DNA of 64,000 bases from G963691885 sp963691885 (GCA_963691885.1 OY829843.1:4960001-5024000), one strand, 5' to 3'; positions 48,494 through 58,643 are shown, counted from the stretch's first letter. The notes: generated by a model from the letters alone, not told the origin. Numbers and translations are program-made.

Positions 48494-51400
48494 TCAGTTA
48501 CCGAACAGGCCCTGAAGTCCTTTCTTCAGAACCCCTTCAATGGCTTCTTGAGGTGTACTTGGCGCCGCCGGTGTCACGGGTTGAACCGGCGCTGCCGCTG
48601 CAGGGGGTGCCTCGGAACCGCCGCCTGTCTTCAGATCCTGGCAGGCATCGCCCGCGAAGAGGTCCTGAGACAGCAACGCGCCAAGCGCCGGTGCAGCGCC
48701 ACCCGTCAACAGGCCCAGACCAACACCCAGCAACAGCTTTTCACCCTGAATGCCAAAACTGGGGCTGGCGAAAATTCCCCCAACAGCGACCGGAATACCG
48801 ATACTCACCGTGCCAGCCACGCTGCCTTGCGGTGTGACATCCAGGTCCAATTCCTCGGTTTTCAGATTGATATCCCCGTCATAGGTCACGGTCGAAATTT
48901 CTGTATCCAGCACCCCAACCTGTGTGGTCGCCAGACCCGATGCGAGGACGTAATCGGCAACCATGCAGTTCACAACCACATTATCCTTGTTCGCAAAGAG
49001 GATGCTGGTCAGCACGGTGACGCCTTCGCCGAACTCATCAATCATGGCCTGCTTGTTCATGGTCCCGCCGGTCACCAGAACCTTGGCATGCCCATCCAGG
49101 GACCCGGCAAGAGCACGCGGTGTATTGCCAAGACCAGCCAGTTTCACATCCACCGTTAGTGGTCCATTGATGACACCATTGATACCAGCCAGTTCCATAA
49201 CACCACCAATATCAAGGTTCTGACCGGTCAGGGTCACACCCAGATCAGCGACATCCTTTGACCCGTTCAATCGGATATCCGCATCAACCAGACCACCGGC
49301 CGCATTCGCCTTAAACGGACTGAGATGCAGGTCGCCATTTTTCAGACTGATCACCGCCTCTGCATTTGTCATTTCGGTAACCGACACGATGAGGCGTGCG
49401 ATTTTCACGGAGACATCGGCATCAACCAGCTTCAGCGCGTCGAACGGCAGCGGATCATTCGGGATGACTTTACCGTCCGAAGGTTGCGCCGCGCCACCAG
49501 ATCCTCCAGCCGAGGCGGAAGAACCGCCGGACTGCCCGCCCTGCCCTTGCTGCTCAAACTCAGACAGATCCAACAGATTGGAGGTAACGTTAACAGTAAC
49601 AACAGGCCGCGTTCCCTGCAGACTTGCAGACGCATTGCCAGCCAGATCGCTTCTGCCTATCTCAGCCGACAAACCGTCAATCTTGATATTGTCGGTCAAA
49701 TTGCCCAATGCCCGGGCCCGCACCTTGACGGGGCCAACATCCGGCTGCGGGCTTTCCGGTGTCGACAGGTTGGCCAGGCTCGGACTGTCTACCGAAACCG
49801 CAACATCGACCCCGGTCAAGGCCACCAGATCACCAACAGCCCCCTGAACAGCCAGCAACAGCGTATCTGCCTGTCCAACCGAAACCCCAATATCACGGAG
49901 GGAAAGCGTGCTGTTCACACCGCCATTGACGACGGCCTTAATATCAAAGGGACCAAGGGACGGGACCGACTGCCCGGCCATCTCGACAGCGACCGGCGAA
50001 AGATTGCCGGTATCTGTGCCCGCAACATCAATGGTCAAATCCAGACCGGATTGATCAAGCAGATTGGCAATGCCACCCGTCACCAGAACCTTGGCAATAT
50101 CTTCAGAACCCAGATCAAGATTGAGGTTGCTGAGCGCGATGCCGGAATCCAGGGCACCACTCACATTCGCTTTTAGATCCAGAGGGCCAAGGGCTGGAAC
50201 CTTCTGACCCGCCAATTCTTCAATCATCGGGCTGAGGCCGCCGATTTCACGGCTGGCAACAGATATGGCCAGATTGATACCCCGTTGCGCGATTAAATCC
50301 TCAATCCCACCTGTGGCCGCCACCTCGATCACATCTCGACCCACTGTGGCATCCAGTCCATCAAGACGAAGAACATCGCTGGCATCGCCTGCAATATTGG
50401 CCTTTATGTCAAAAGGTCCGAGGGCGGGTACGGACTGACCTGCATAGCGCTCTGCAAGGGGGGAAAGATTCCCGGTCTCAACCCCGGAAACGGCAACACC
50501 GATCGCAATACCTTTTTGCGTCAGCAAATCCGCGATGGTCCCGTTGGCTGCGATCTTGACGATATCATCCGTGCCAATATTCAGATCCAGATCAGACAGC
50601 TGAATGCCATTCTCAAGTCCGCCGGTCACATTGCCACGCACGTTCAATGGTCCGATCGCCAGGATGGACTGTCCAGTATAGGTTTCAACAATCGGGGAAA
50701 GATTGGCGAGTTCCGTTGCTTCGACTACGAACCCCACACTGACACCGGACGCTTCCAGAAGGTTACCGACCGACCCCTTTGCGTTGACGACAACTAGATC
50801 TGTTTTTCCAAGCGCAAAATCCAGATCGCGCAGGGACAATCCCTCTGACTGTCCGCCAATGATCGATGCGGTCATTCGGTAGGGTCCGAGGGCGGGAACC
50901 GCCTGACCCGCAAACTTCTCCACCACCGGTGAAAGCGCCGCTGTTTCCAGGCCTTCGACCAGAAGCTGAAGATCTACACCCTCGAGCGAGGTTGCAGAGG
51001 TGATGCCGCCATCCACCTCAATCCGGGCGAAATTGGCATTCCCGACATTCACTTTCAGATTCGAAACCTGAAGTTCATCATCCGCATCGCCGGTTATCGC
51101 TGCCTGGACATCAAAGGCCCCGATTGTTGGCACATCGACCCCGGCAATCCGCGCCGCGTCGGCCAGTTCATCCCCGGCCACGGCAACAACCATATCGATG
51201 CCACGACCCGATGCAGGATCCAGTATCTCGCCATCCAGCTGCAAACCAATTCCTGCCAGCTCGCCTGCCAGTTGGACCGGCCAGCTCTTGCCCGCATCCA
51301 GCATCGCATCCGGTGACCCCAGCTGGCCCAGCAGCGAGATCGGCAATTCATCGGCCCGTCCCTCGACAGTCACATCAAGGGGCTGATCGGGCGCACTGCC

Positions 51401-51970
51401 GCGCACTGACACAGTATCCAGCGTGATCAGGTTCTCCTGCTGGGTCGCCGCGTCTTTAATGGCGACGGTTACGCCGCTGATATCAACCAGACGCAGAATA
51501 GGCAGAATTGGACTGCCGCCGCCATCTGGCGCAGAGACCTCTGTTGGTTCCGCAATGGTTGCATCAACCTCCCCGGAACCGGCGGTTTCAAATTGGGTGT
51601 TGGATCTCCCTTGCGCATCCGTCTCAAGCTGCACATCGGCGCCGGCCAGAATAACCTTCTGAACGTCCAGGATACCGGAGAACAACGGGAAGAGTGCGAT
51701 TTCTGCATCCAGCGCGTCGAGCTTCACAAAATGAGGTGCGGTGCCCCAGGACGCATTGGCAATTGTTAGATTGCGCAGAGAAACCGACGGCATGCTGGAG
51801 ACAATATTCAGATCAAGCGCCCCGATCGACACATCCCGACCCGTCGCCTCAGCGATCTGTTCCTCAACAAACCCCTTGTCGATCGTTGACACGAAAGCAA
51901 GCCCGCCGCCAATCGCCACCACAAGCAAGACGACAAGACCGATTACGATGCGGAGAAGCCATTTCTTCAT
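48494..51970 (-). CDS. AsmA-family protein with internal 78-residue repeats
   Basis: 1158 residues. An N-terminal membrane anchor (WLLRIVIGLVVLLVVAIGGG), the AsmA N-domain (about 30-200), six internal repeats of about 78 residues (about 284-746), a Gly/Ser linker, and an AsmA C-domain with GSLDGHAKVLVTGGTMNKQA. AsmA-like proteins bridge the periplasm and probably move phospholipid toward the outer membrane. The length is large for the family. Each repeat ends near AGQSVPALGP. It is part of the tight run degQ to ATP12. Confidence 0.88.
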   Translation of the reverse strand: MKKWLLRIVIGLVVLLVVAIGGGLAFVSTIDKGFVEEQIAEATGRDVSIGALDLNIVSSMPSVSLRNLTIANASWGTAPHFVKLDALDAEIALFPLFSGILDVQKVILAGADVQLETDAQGRSNTQFETAGSGEVDATIAEPTEVSAPDGGGSPILPILRLVDISGVTVAIKDAATQQENLITLDTVSVRGSAPDQPLDVTVEGRADELPISLLGQLGSPDAMLDAGKSWPVQLAGELAGIGLQLDGEILDPASGRGIDMVVAVAGDELADAARIAGVDVPTIGAFDVQAAITGDADDELQVSNLKVNVGNANFARIEVDGGITSATSLEGVDLQLLVEGLETAALSPVVEKFAGQAVPALGPYRMTASIIGGQSEGLSLRDLDFALGKTDLVVVNAKGSVGNLLEASGVSVGFVVEATELANLSPIVETYTGQSILAIGPLNVRGNVTGGLENGIQLSDLDLNIGTDDIVKIAANGTIADLLTQKGIAIGVAVSGVETGNLSPLAERYAGQSVPALGPFDIKANIAGDASDVLRLDGLDATVGRDVIEVAATGGIEDLIAQRGINLAISVASREIGGLSPMIEELAGQKVPALGPLDLKANVSGALDSGIALSNLNLDLGSEDIAKVLVTGGIANLLDQSGLDLTIDVAGTDTGNLSPVAVEMAGQSVPSLGPFDIKAVVNGGVNSTLSLRDIGVSVGQADTLLLAVQGAVGDLVALTGVDVAVSVDSPSLANLSTPESPQPDVGPVKVRARALGNLTDNIKIDGLSAEIGRSDLAGNASASLQGTRPVVTVNVTSNLLDLSEFEQQGQGGQSGGSSASAGGSGGAAQPSDGKVIPNDPLPFDALKLVDADVSVKIARLIVSVTEMTNAEAVISLKNGDLHLSPFKANAAGGLVDADIRLNGSKDVADLGVTLTGQNLDIGGVMELAGINGVINGPLTVDVKLAGLGNTPRALAGSLDGHAKVLVTGGTMNKQAMIDEFGEGVTVLTSILFANKDNVVVNCMVADYVLASGLATTQVGVLDTEISTVTYDGDINLKTEELDLDVTPQGSVAGTVSIGIPVAVGGIFASPSFGIQGEKLLLGVGLGLLTGGAAPALGALLSQDLFAGDACQDLKTGGGSEAPPAAAAPVQPVTPAAPSTPQEAIEGVLKKGLQGLFGN

Positions 51971-51997
51971 GTCAAACGCACTCCCTAGTTTACGAAA

Positions 51998-52672
51998 TTA
52001 TGGGCCCCAGACCTGATCAAGCAAGCCGGGCAATTCATCATACTCTTTGATAACATAGCGTGCACCGGTTTGTTCAAGTACCGTGATCGGGTGATATCCC
52101 CAGGTAACACCGATTGAGGTCACGCCCGCGGCCACGCCCAGTTTCATGTCGTAGCTGGTATCACCAATCATGACGACATTTTGCGGGTCAACACCGGTTT
52201 CCGACATGGCCGCCTTGAGGATCGCCGGATTGGGCTTGCCCGGACCGTCATCGGCGGTTTTCAGATTGACGAACAAATCCAGAATGTCGTGCCGGTCCAA
52301 CGTGGCAAGCAAGCCCCGACGGCTCTTGCCGGTTGCCACACCCAAGAGGATATCCCGGTCATAGAGGTCTCTCAGCACCTTCTTTGTTCCGGGATAGAGC
52401 GGCTCTTCATGCTGGCCGGAGTGGCGCAAGGTAAAGAAGGCGTCCTTGTAGCGCGCGACCAGTCGCGTTTGAACCTCTGCATCCTGATCCGGGGCGAGAC
52501 GCGCAATCGCCTCATCAAGATGAAGGCCAACGCCGGTACGGATCATTTCATCATCGGGTGGTATTAGCCCTTCAGAACCGAATGCGGCACCTACGCTGGC
52601 GATAATGCCTCGCTGGCTATCTACGAGAGTGCCGTCGCAATCGAAAACGGCCATGCAAAGCGGTTTCACCAC
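51998..52672 (-). CDS. HAD-family phosphatase (phosphoglycolate-phosphatase-like)
   Basis: 224 residues from the GTG at 52672. HAD motifs: nucleophile DCDGTLVDS (motif I), ATGKSRRGLL (motif II), KPNPAILKAA with the Lys, and GDTSYDMKLGVAAG (motif III). It removes phosphate from a small metabolite; phosphoglycolate or a similar sugar phosphate is likely but not proven. Start uncertain: an ATG at 52654 also fits. The gene follows the pseudouridine synthase with 2 bp between stop and start. Confidence 0.88.
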   Translation of the reverse strand: MVKPLCMAVFDCDGTLVDSQRGIIASVGAAFGSEGLIPPDDEMIRTGVGLHLDEAIARLAPDQDAEVQTRLVARYKDAFFTLRHSGQHEEPLYPGTKKVLRDLYDRDILLGVATGKSRRGLLATLDRHDILDLFVNLKTADDGPGKPNPAILKAAMSETGVDPQNVVMIGDTSYDMKLGVAAGVTSIGVTWGYHPITVLEQTGARYVIKEYDELPGLLDQVWGP

Positions 52673-52674
52673 GA

Positions 52675-53685
52675 TCAGTTTCCACGCTTTTTTCGGGCGT
52701 TGGGTGCCTGCCATTCTTCGAACGGGTCTTCGTCCATCACCTCTGGATCCAAACCCAGCGCGTCCAGCGTCTGACGGAAATGGTCGGGCATAGCGGCCTT
52801 TACCCGTGTCTGTGTGCCTGGCAGGTCAATTTCGAGAGCGTGCAGGTGAACCTGTTTGGCGATGTCGATCCCCGTCAGGAAAGCCTCTTTTCCCCCATAC
52901 TTGCCGTCGCCGATGATCGGCGTTTCCAGTGCCGCCAGATGGGCGCGCAACTGATGGGTTCTGCCGGTGCGGGGCCACAGCACCACGAGGGCTGCCCGCT
53001 TGCCCGCTGTATCGATCACTTTGTACCAGGTGATTGCTGATTTACCATCTTCCGGGTCGGCGACAACGCGTTCCTGGCCGGGGCCGCCCGCTTTAGAGAG
53101 CGCCATGCTGATCTCGCCTTCCTGCGGGTTGGGTACGCCGATGGTGAGCGCCAGATAGATCTTGCGGGTCTCTTTGCCCTTAAACGCCTTACCCAGTTTG
53201 GCGGCGGACTCTCTTCCCTTGGCCAGGATCATGACCCCGCTTGTATCGCGATCAAGGCGGTGTACCAGTCTGGGGCGTTCTTCCCCATCCTTGATCAGGC
53301 CGTCCAGCAGGCCATCCAGATGGCGCTCCGTCTTTGTACCGCCCTGAACGGCCAACCCGGCTGGTTTGTTGACCACAAAAACCTCGTCATTCTGGTAAAT
53401 GACCAGAGAGCGCACGAAGGCGACATCCTCCTGGGTGAGCTCCCTTGGTGCCTTCTTCGCGGGGGAATGATCCGGCGTGTCGCCCAATGGCGGGATGCGA
53501 ATGCTCTGCCCGACTTCCAGTCGTTGACCTGCTTTCGCCCGTTTTCCATTGACCCGGATCTGTCCTGTACGCAGGTATTTCTGCAATCGTCCAAAGCTGA
53601 TTGACGGAAAATGCGTCTTGAACCAGCGGTCCAGACGCTGATCCCCTTCATTCCGTCCCACATAGCGGGTTTCAACGCCACTCAT
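52675..53685 (-). CDS. rluC: RluC-type 23S rRNA pseudouridine synthase
   Basis: 336 residues. An S4 RNA-binding domain near the N-terminus (FGRLQKYLRTGQIRVNGKRA) and the RluA/C/D catalytic domain with RLVHRLDRDTSGVMILAKG (catalytic Asp) and LWPRTGRTHQLRAHLAALET. The S4 domain and size point to RluC or RluD rather than RluA; the symbol is the better guess. It overlaps crcB by 4 bp (ATGA). The ATG at 53685 is chosen for that reason. The C-terminal end is basic. Confidence 0.9.
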   Translation of the reverse strand: MSGVETRYVGRNEGDQRLDRWFKTHFPSISFGRLQKYLRTGQIRVNGKRAKAGQRLEVGQSIRIPPLGDTPDHSPAKKAPRELTQEDVAFVRSLVIYQNDEVFVVNKPAGLAVQGGTKTERHLDGLLDGLIKDGEERPRLVHRLDRDTSGVMILAKGRESAAKLGKAFKGKETRKIYLALTIGVPNPQEGEISMALSKAGGPGQERVVADPEDGKSAITWYKVIDTAGKRAALVVLWPRTGRTHQLRAHLAALETPIIGDGKYGGKEAFLTGIDIAKQVHLHALEIDLPGTQTRVKAAMPDHFRQTLDALGLDPEVMDEDPFEEWQAPNARKKRGN

Positions 53686-54062
53686 GTCACAATCATCCTG
53701 GTCAAGGCCATACCGGCAAAAAGGGCGAGGACGCTGCAAACCACCGACCCCAGTACATAGAGCCCTGCCTTAAACATATCTCCACGCTGAAGCAACAAAA
53801 CAACGTCGAGGGAGAAGGCCGAAAAGGTCGTAAACCCACCCAAAACGCCGACGACCAGGAACGCCCGCAGCTCTTCGCCGACACTGGCCGAAGCCGCGAA
53901 CAGATCAATCAACATGCCCAGAACAAAAGATCCCACAATGTTCACCGCCATGATCCCGTATGGCATACCCGTCCCGACCAGCGCAGAGACATAGTGAACG
54001 GCAAAATGGCGACCAAGGGCACCCAACGCGCCACCGGCGGCAATCGCCAGAACAAGTTTCAT
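53682..54062 (-). CDS. crcB: Fluoride ion exporter CrcB/FluC
   Basis: 126 residues with four membrane segments. Conserved parts are GGALGALGRHF near the N-terminus, VNIVGSFVLGML, and GFTTFSAFSLD around the pore, where FluC has its TTFS motif. It lets fluoride out as a dual-topology dimer. It lies 21 bp after rarA in the same run, and no fluoride riboswitch is in front of it, so it is expressed with its neighbours. Confidence 0.94.
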   Translation of the reverse strand: MKLVLAIAAGGALGALGRHFAVHYVSALVGTGMPYGIMAVNIVGSFVLGMLIDLFAASASVGEELRAFLVVGVLGGFTTFSAFSLDVVLLLQRGDMFKAGLYVLGSVVCSVLALFAGMALTRMIVT

Positions 54063-54083
54063 CGCGCGTATCCCTTTCCGGCA

Positions 54084-55427
54084 TTATTCATGCCCGGTCT
54101 CACTCTGTCTCTTTCGACGCATGCGGGCCCAGTAATCCAGCCGCTTTCGAATATCCCGCTCAAAACCGCGCTCCACCGGCTCATACAGGTTTTGCCGCGC
54201 CAGTGTTTCCGGGAAATAATTCTGTCCTGAAAAGCCATCCGGCGCATCGTGGTCGTAGGCATAACCGCTGCCATAGCCCAGATCCTTCATCAACCGCGTG
54301 GGCGCATTCAGAATATGCTTTGGTGGGGCAAGGGACCCTGTCTCGCGCGCCAGCGACCGACTGGCCTTGTAAGCGGTATAGGCGGCATTCGATTTCGGCG
54401 CGGTGGCCAGATAGATCACCAATTGCGCCAGCGCCAGCTCCCCTTCCGGCGATCCCAACCGGTCATAGGTATCCCAGGCGGCAATCGCCTGTATCGCTGC
54501 CTGTGGATCGGCGAGACCGATATCCTCATAGGCAAAGCGCAGCAACCGGCGCGCGATATAGAGCGGGTCCTCGCCCCCCTCCAGCATCCGTCCAAACCAA
54601 TAGAGGGCCGCGTCACAATCGGAACCACGCAATGATTTATGCAGGGCTGAGATCAGGTTGTAATGACTGTCCTGGCCCTTGTCATAGACCGGCATCCGTT
54701 TCTGAACGATCTGGGACAGTTCCACCACAGACATGGGCTTGGAAATCCCGGTATTATAGATCGCCTCAACCATGTTCAGGAAATACCGTCCATCCCCGTC
54801 CGCCAGACCTGTCAGGGCTTCGCGCGCTTCGGTATCCAGCGGGACCGGGCGCCCCTCCAGCTCTTCGACACGGGTGAGGAGTTGATGGAGCGCGTCTGTA
54901 TCCAGACGGTTCAGGACAAAGACTTGGCACCGGGACAGCAGGGCCGCGTTCAGTTCAAAGCTCGGGTTTTCGGTTGTCGCGCCGATCAGGATGACTGTCC
55001 CGTCCTCAACATAGGGAAGGAAACCATCCTGCTGGGCCTTGTTAAACCGGTGTATCTCATCAACGAAGAGAAGGGTCCCTTCCCCGCCGATGCGGCGTTC
55101 CCCAGCCCGCTCGAAAACCTTTCGCAGATCCGCGACGCCCGAGAAGACGGCAGACAAAGGCTCGAAAGCCAAGTTGGAATGCTCCGCCAAAAGACGGGCG
55201 ATTGTTGTCTTTCCACAACCGGGACCGCCCCACAGGATCATGGAGGTCATCGCCCCCTGCCCGATCATCCGCCCGATCGGCGCATCAGGGGCCAGCAAAT
55301 GATCCTGCCCGACAACGTAATCCAGCGTCTCAGGCCGCAATCGATCCGCCAGGGGACGTCGGACCGCCCCTTCAAAAAGGCCGGGGCCGGCTTGCGCACC
55401 CCCCTTACTGGCGGATCCACGGGCCAT
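54084..55427 (-). CDS. rarA: Replication-associated AAA ATPase RarA (MgsA)
   Basis: 447 residues. Walker A GGPGCGKTTIARLLAEHS, Walker B LLFVDEIHRFNKAQQDGFLP, then sensor GATTENPSFELNAALLSRCQ and the C-terminal tetramer domain (GSDCDAALYWFGRMLEGGED). RarA acts at stalled forks and gaps. It starts 1 bp after the degQ stop, so co-translation is probable. Confidence 0.95.
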   Translation of the reverse strand: MARGSASKGGAQAGPGLFEGAVRRPLADRLRPETLDYVVGQDHLLAPDAPIGRMIGQGAMTSMILWGGPGCGKTTIARLLAEHSNLAFEPLSAVFSGVADLRKVFERAGERRIGGEGTLLFVDEIHRFNKAQQDGFLPYVEDGTVILIGATTENPSFELNAALLSRCQVFVLNRLDTDALHQLLTRVEELEGRPVPLDTEAREALTGLADGDGRYFLNMVEAIYNTGISKPMSVVELSQIVQKRMPVYDKGQDSHYNLISALHKSLRGSDCDAALYWFGRMLEGGEDPLYIARRLLRFAYEDIGLADPQAAIQAIAAWDTYDRLGSPEGELALAQLVIYLATAPKSNAAYTAYKASRSLARETGSLAPPKHILNAPTRLMKDLGYGSGYAYDHDAPDGFSGQNYFPETLARQNLYEPVERGFERDIRKRLDYWARMRRKRQSETGHE

Positions 55428-55428
55428 A

Positions 55429-56841
55429 TCAGCGGGTTTCCAGAATCAGTTTCTGACCACGCCGGTTAAGCTCAATATACCATTCCGACGGCGCGTCATT
55501 CAGTATCGCCAACAGATCGTCGACCGTGCCAATTGCCTCTCCATTAATCATCGCGATGATGTCATAGGGACGGATCCCAGCACGTTGCGCCACGGAACCC
55601 CGCTGCAGCGCCTCCACCATCACGCCGGTCAAGTCGGTTGGAATGCCCAACTCATCTGTTACCCGCGGTGACAGATTGATCACCCGGATACCGGAGATCG
55701 GGAAACTGCCGGATATGTCGGTTCTGTCACGGGGCGGGATTTCAGGTGGCGCAATCAGCGGAAAGCTCATTTGCCGGATCGCGCCGTCGCGCTGGATATC
55801 AAGGTCGATATCCCCGCCCAATTCCCGTGTCGCAAAATAAAAGCGCAAACCCTGTCCGTCATCCAGCGGGCGTCCATCGACGGCAATGATAATGTCGCCC
55901 GACTCAAGGCCGGAATCGGCGGCCGGACCTCCATCAGCGACATCTTCCACGATCACGCCGCCCGGCCTTGCCAATCCCAAGGCCTCGGCAATGTCCGCAT
56001 CGACGTCACGACCTGAAAAGCCCAGCCAGGGCCGAACCAGTTCCTCACCCGCGACGGCGGCATTCAGAACCCGACGCACCATTGTGCTGGGCACCGCGAA
56101 ACCAATGCCTTGTGAGCCGCCAGATTTTGAAAAAATTGCGGTGTTGATCCCGATTAGCTGCCCCTTCACATCGATCAGAGCGCCACCGGAATTGCCCGGA
56201 TTGATCGCGGCGTCGGTTTGAATGAAGGATCGGAAGTCGGTGATCCCAACCGAGGTTCTGGCCAATCCGGAAACGATGCCACTGGTGACAGTTTGACCAA
56301 CGCCAAATGGGTTCCCGATGGCCAGGACCAGATCACCGACTTCGAGATCGTCAGAATTGCCGAAGGGCAGGACCGGCAGGCCGTTCACGCCACCATCCAT
56401 CTGCAGGACCGCGATATCGGTCCGTTCGTCCGACATCAGCAGCGTCGCCGAAAACTCCCGCTTGTCGGTGAGGACAACCTTGATCTCGTCGGCGCCCCGA
56501 ATGACATGATGGTTCGTAATCACGATACCGGTGTCAGATACAATCACACCCGAACCCAGAGAGTTCTGAACCCGCTCGCGCTCTTGCCCCAAGGAAAACG
56601 GGGAATTCTCGCCGAAAAACCGCCTAAAGAAAGGGTCGTCGAACAGACGGTTGCCCCGCTGTTGAACAACCGTGCGGGTAAAAATGTTCACCACGGCAGG
56701 GGCTGTCTGCTTTACAAGGGGCGCGAATGTCAACGTGATTTCTGAACGGTCACTCGGCACCTGTTGCGCGTAAGCCTGACCGCTTCCAAACAGGAGCAAA
56801 ACTGTCGACACTGCAACCAGGACAGAGGCAAGATATTTCAT
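55429..56841 (-). CDS. degQ: Periplasmic Do-like serine protease (DegP/DegQ family)
   Basis: 470 residues. Signal peptide at about 1-25 (ASVLVAVSTVLLLFGSGQAY). Protease domain with His112 (TNHHVI), Asp142 (RTDIAVL) and Ser218 (NPGNSGGAL); two PDZ domains follow, at about 275-365 and 390-470. It removes or holds misfolded periplasmic proteins. The ATG at 56841 follows GGGAG; a longer start lacks a signal peptide at its end. It is the first gene of the degQ-rarA-crcB run, with its promoter between 56842 and the terminator at 56905. Confidence 0.92.
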   Translation of the reverse strand: MKYLASVLVAVSTVLLLFGSGQAYAQQVPSDRSEITLTFAPLVKQTAPAVVNIFTRTVVQQRGNRLFDDPFFRRFFGENSPFSLGQERERVQNSLGSGVIVSDTGIVITNHHVIRGADEIKVVLTDKREFSATLLMSDERTDIAVLQMDGGVNGLPVLPFGNSDDLEVGDLVLAIGNPFGVGQTVTSGIVSGLARTSVGITDFRSFIQTDAAINPGNSGGALIDVKGQLIGINTAIFSKSGGSQGIGFAVPSTMVRRVLNAAVAGEELVRPWLGFSGRDVDADIAEALGLARPGGVIVEDVADGGPAADSGLESGDIIIAVDGRPLDDGQGLRFYFATRELGGDIDLDIQRDGAIRQMSFPLIAPPEIPPRDRTDISGSFPISGIRVINLSPRVTDELGIPTDLTGVMVEALQRGSVAQRAGIRPYDIIAMINGEAIGTVDDLLAILNDAPSEWYIELNRRGQKLILETR

Positions 56842-56900
56842 CAAATACTCCCGTTTTAGAACATCCACCAGTATCGCCCCTTGAACAGGGTCTAGCCACA

Positions 56901-56934
56901 AGAAAACGGCGCCGAACAGATAAGTCGGCGCCGT
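56901..56934 (-). terminator. Intrinsic terminator of the ribosomal operon
   Basis: On the minus strand ACGGCGCCGA pairs with TCGGCGCCGT (56925-56934 with 56906-56915, 10 bp, 9-base loop), followed by TTTTCTT. It lies 48 bp after the rplQ stop and ends the rpsM-rpsK-rpoA-rplQ transcript before degQ. Confidence 0.9.
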
Positions 56935-56981
56935 CTCAATTTCCAGCCTACCCCGTATAGGGGCAGCGTGTCGCGAAGAAC

Positions 56982-57401
56982 TTACTCCTCGTCGTCGTCC
57001 ATCATTTCCTGGACAGGACCAGAATCCTGACCTTTAGCTTCCGGATCGCGGTCGACCAGCTCGATGATGGCCATCGGCGCGCTGTCACCATAACGGAAAC
57101 CAGCCTTCAGCACGCGGGTGTAACCCCCGGGACGATCCTTGTAACGCTCTGCCAGCGTGTCGAAGAGCTTTGCGACCATGTCCTCATCACGAAGCTGGGC
57201 AAAGGCCTGACGGCGGCGATGCAGGCCACCCTTTTTGCCAAGGGTGATCATGCGATCCGCAACGGCACGAAGCTCTTTAGCCTTTGGCAGGGTTGTTTTG
57301 ATCTGTTCATGTTTGATCAGCGCATTGGCCATATTCTTGAACATGGCTTTGCGGTGAGAGGCCGTCCGGTTCAACTTACGGCCGTGCATTCCGTGACGCA
57401 T
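56982..57401 (-). CDS. rplQ: 50S ribosomal protein L17
   Basis: 139 residues. MRHGMHGRKLNRTASHRKAM and FKNMANALIKHEQIKTTLPK are the L17 start, and the core ends with PMAIIELVDRDPEA. It has an acidic tail (EMMDDDEE) longer than in E. coli, as in other alphaproteobacteria. The ATG at 57401 follows AGGAGA. It lies 97 bp after rpoA. Confidence 0.97.
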   Translation of the reverse strand: MRHGMHGRKLNRTASHRKAMFKNMANALIKHEQIKTTLPKAKELRAVADRMITLGKKGGLHRRRQAFAQLRDEDMVAKLFDTLAERYKDRPGGYTRVLKAGFRYGDSAPMAIIELVDRDPEAKGQDSGPVQEMMDDDEE

Positions 57402-57498
57402 GACTTACTGTCTCCTGTCTTCTGTTTATTCGAGCCGCCGGTCGCCTGTTATTGCTTTTGTCGCTACTGCCGACGGTGGAGAATATGTTGGTTTATAC

Positions 57499-58536
57499 TT
57501 AGAAAGGCTCTTCCAGACGTTTGGCCAAATCTTCGATGTTTTCTGGCGGCCAGTTTGGAATTTCCATGCCAAGGGCCAGACCCATCTGGGTCAGGACTTC
57601 CTTGATTTCGTTCAGCGATTTGCGACCGAAATTCGGTGTGCGCAGCATTTCTGATTCTGATTTCTGAACCAGATCGCCGATATAGACGATGTTGTCGTTC
57701 TTCAGGCAGTTTGCGGAACGGACGCTGAGTTCCAGCTCGTCCACCTTGCGAAGTAGGTTGCGGTTGAACGGCAGTTCTGCGGCACCTTCTTCGACAACAC
57801 GCTGCTGCGGCTCATCAAAGTTGATGAAGACCTGAAGCTGGTCCTGAAGGATGCGGGCAGCAAGCGCCATGGCATCTTCCGGGGTAACAGCGCCGTTGGT
57901 TTCAACGGTGATCGCAACGCTGTCATAATCTGTGTCCTGACCAACACGGGTGTTCTCAACCTTGTAAGACACTTTCCGAACCGGGCTGAAAATCGAGTCG
58001 ACCGGGATCAGACCGATCGGCGCATCTTCCGGACGGTTGTTGGCAGCAGGGACGTAACCTTTACCGTGGGCAACGGTAAATTCCATGGTCAGGTTTGCAC
58101 CTTTGTCCAGTGTGCAGATTGTAAGGTCCGGGTTCATGACCTCAATGTCATGACCGGTTTCAATCATACCAGCGGTCACTTCAGCAGGACCGGTCACGGC
58201 CAAACGCATTTTCTTGGGTCCGTCGCCATGCATGCGAAGCGCCAGTGCCTTCACATTCAGAACGATATCCGTAACATCTTCGCGGACGCCAGTGATCGAG
58301 GAGAATTCATGCAGAACCCCGTCAATCTGGATGTTGGTAACAGCAGCACCCTGCAGCGAGGACAAAAGCACACGGCGCAGAGAGTTACCCAGCGTCATGC
58401 CAAAACCGCGCTCCAGCGGCTCTGCGGTCAATGTCGCAACCAGATTGCCATCATGGCCCGCTGCGACATCAAGCTTCTTCGGCTTGATCAGAGATTGCCA
58501 GTTGCGCTGGACGGTTGCTGCGTTTGATTCGCTCAT
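57499..58536 (-). CDS. rpoA: RNA polymerase alpha subunit
   Basis: 345 residues. N-terminal assembly domain (EPLERGFGMTLGNSLRRVLL) and C-terminal DNA- and activator-binding domain (RSANCLKNDNIVYIGDLVQK, FGRKSLNEIKEVLTQMGLAL). Start ATG at 58536. Downstream of rpsK and upstream of rplQ, the standard order. Confidence 0.98.
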   Translation of the reverse strand: MSESNAATVQRNWQSLIKPKKLDVAAGHDGNLVATLTAEPLERGFGMTLGNSLRRVLLSSLQGAAVTNIQIDGVLHEFSSITGVREDVTDIVLNVKALALRMHGDGPKKMRLAVTGPAEVTAGMIETGHDIEVMNPDLTICTLDKGANLTMEFTVAHGKGYVPAANNRPEDAPIGLIPVDSIFSPVRKVSYKVENTRVGQDTDYDSVAITVETNGAVTPEDAMALAARILQDQLQVFINFDEPQQRVVEEGAAELPFNRNLLRKVDELELSVRSANCLKNDNIVYIGDLVQKSESEMLRTPNFGRKSLNEIKEVLTQMGLALGMEIPNWPPENIEDLAKRLEEPF

Positions 58537-58643
58537 TCATCACTCACCGGCTGAAAGACCGATGTCCCTATTAACGTGTTGGCAAAAACCCTGATCCTGC
58601 ATAGCGGCGCAATCTGCAGCCAGGCCAGCATGACCGGGTAAAC

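Noticed and set aside
53682..54083. Fluoride riboswitch in front of crcB
   Set aside because: Only 21 bp separate rarA and crcB, too little for the riboswitch; the gene is inside an operon.
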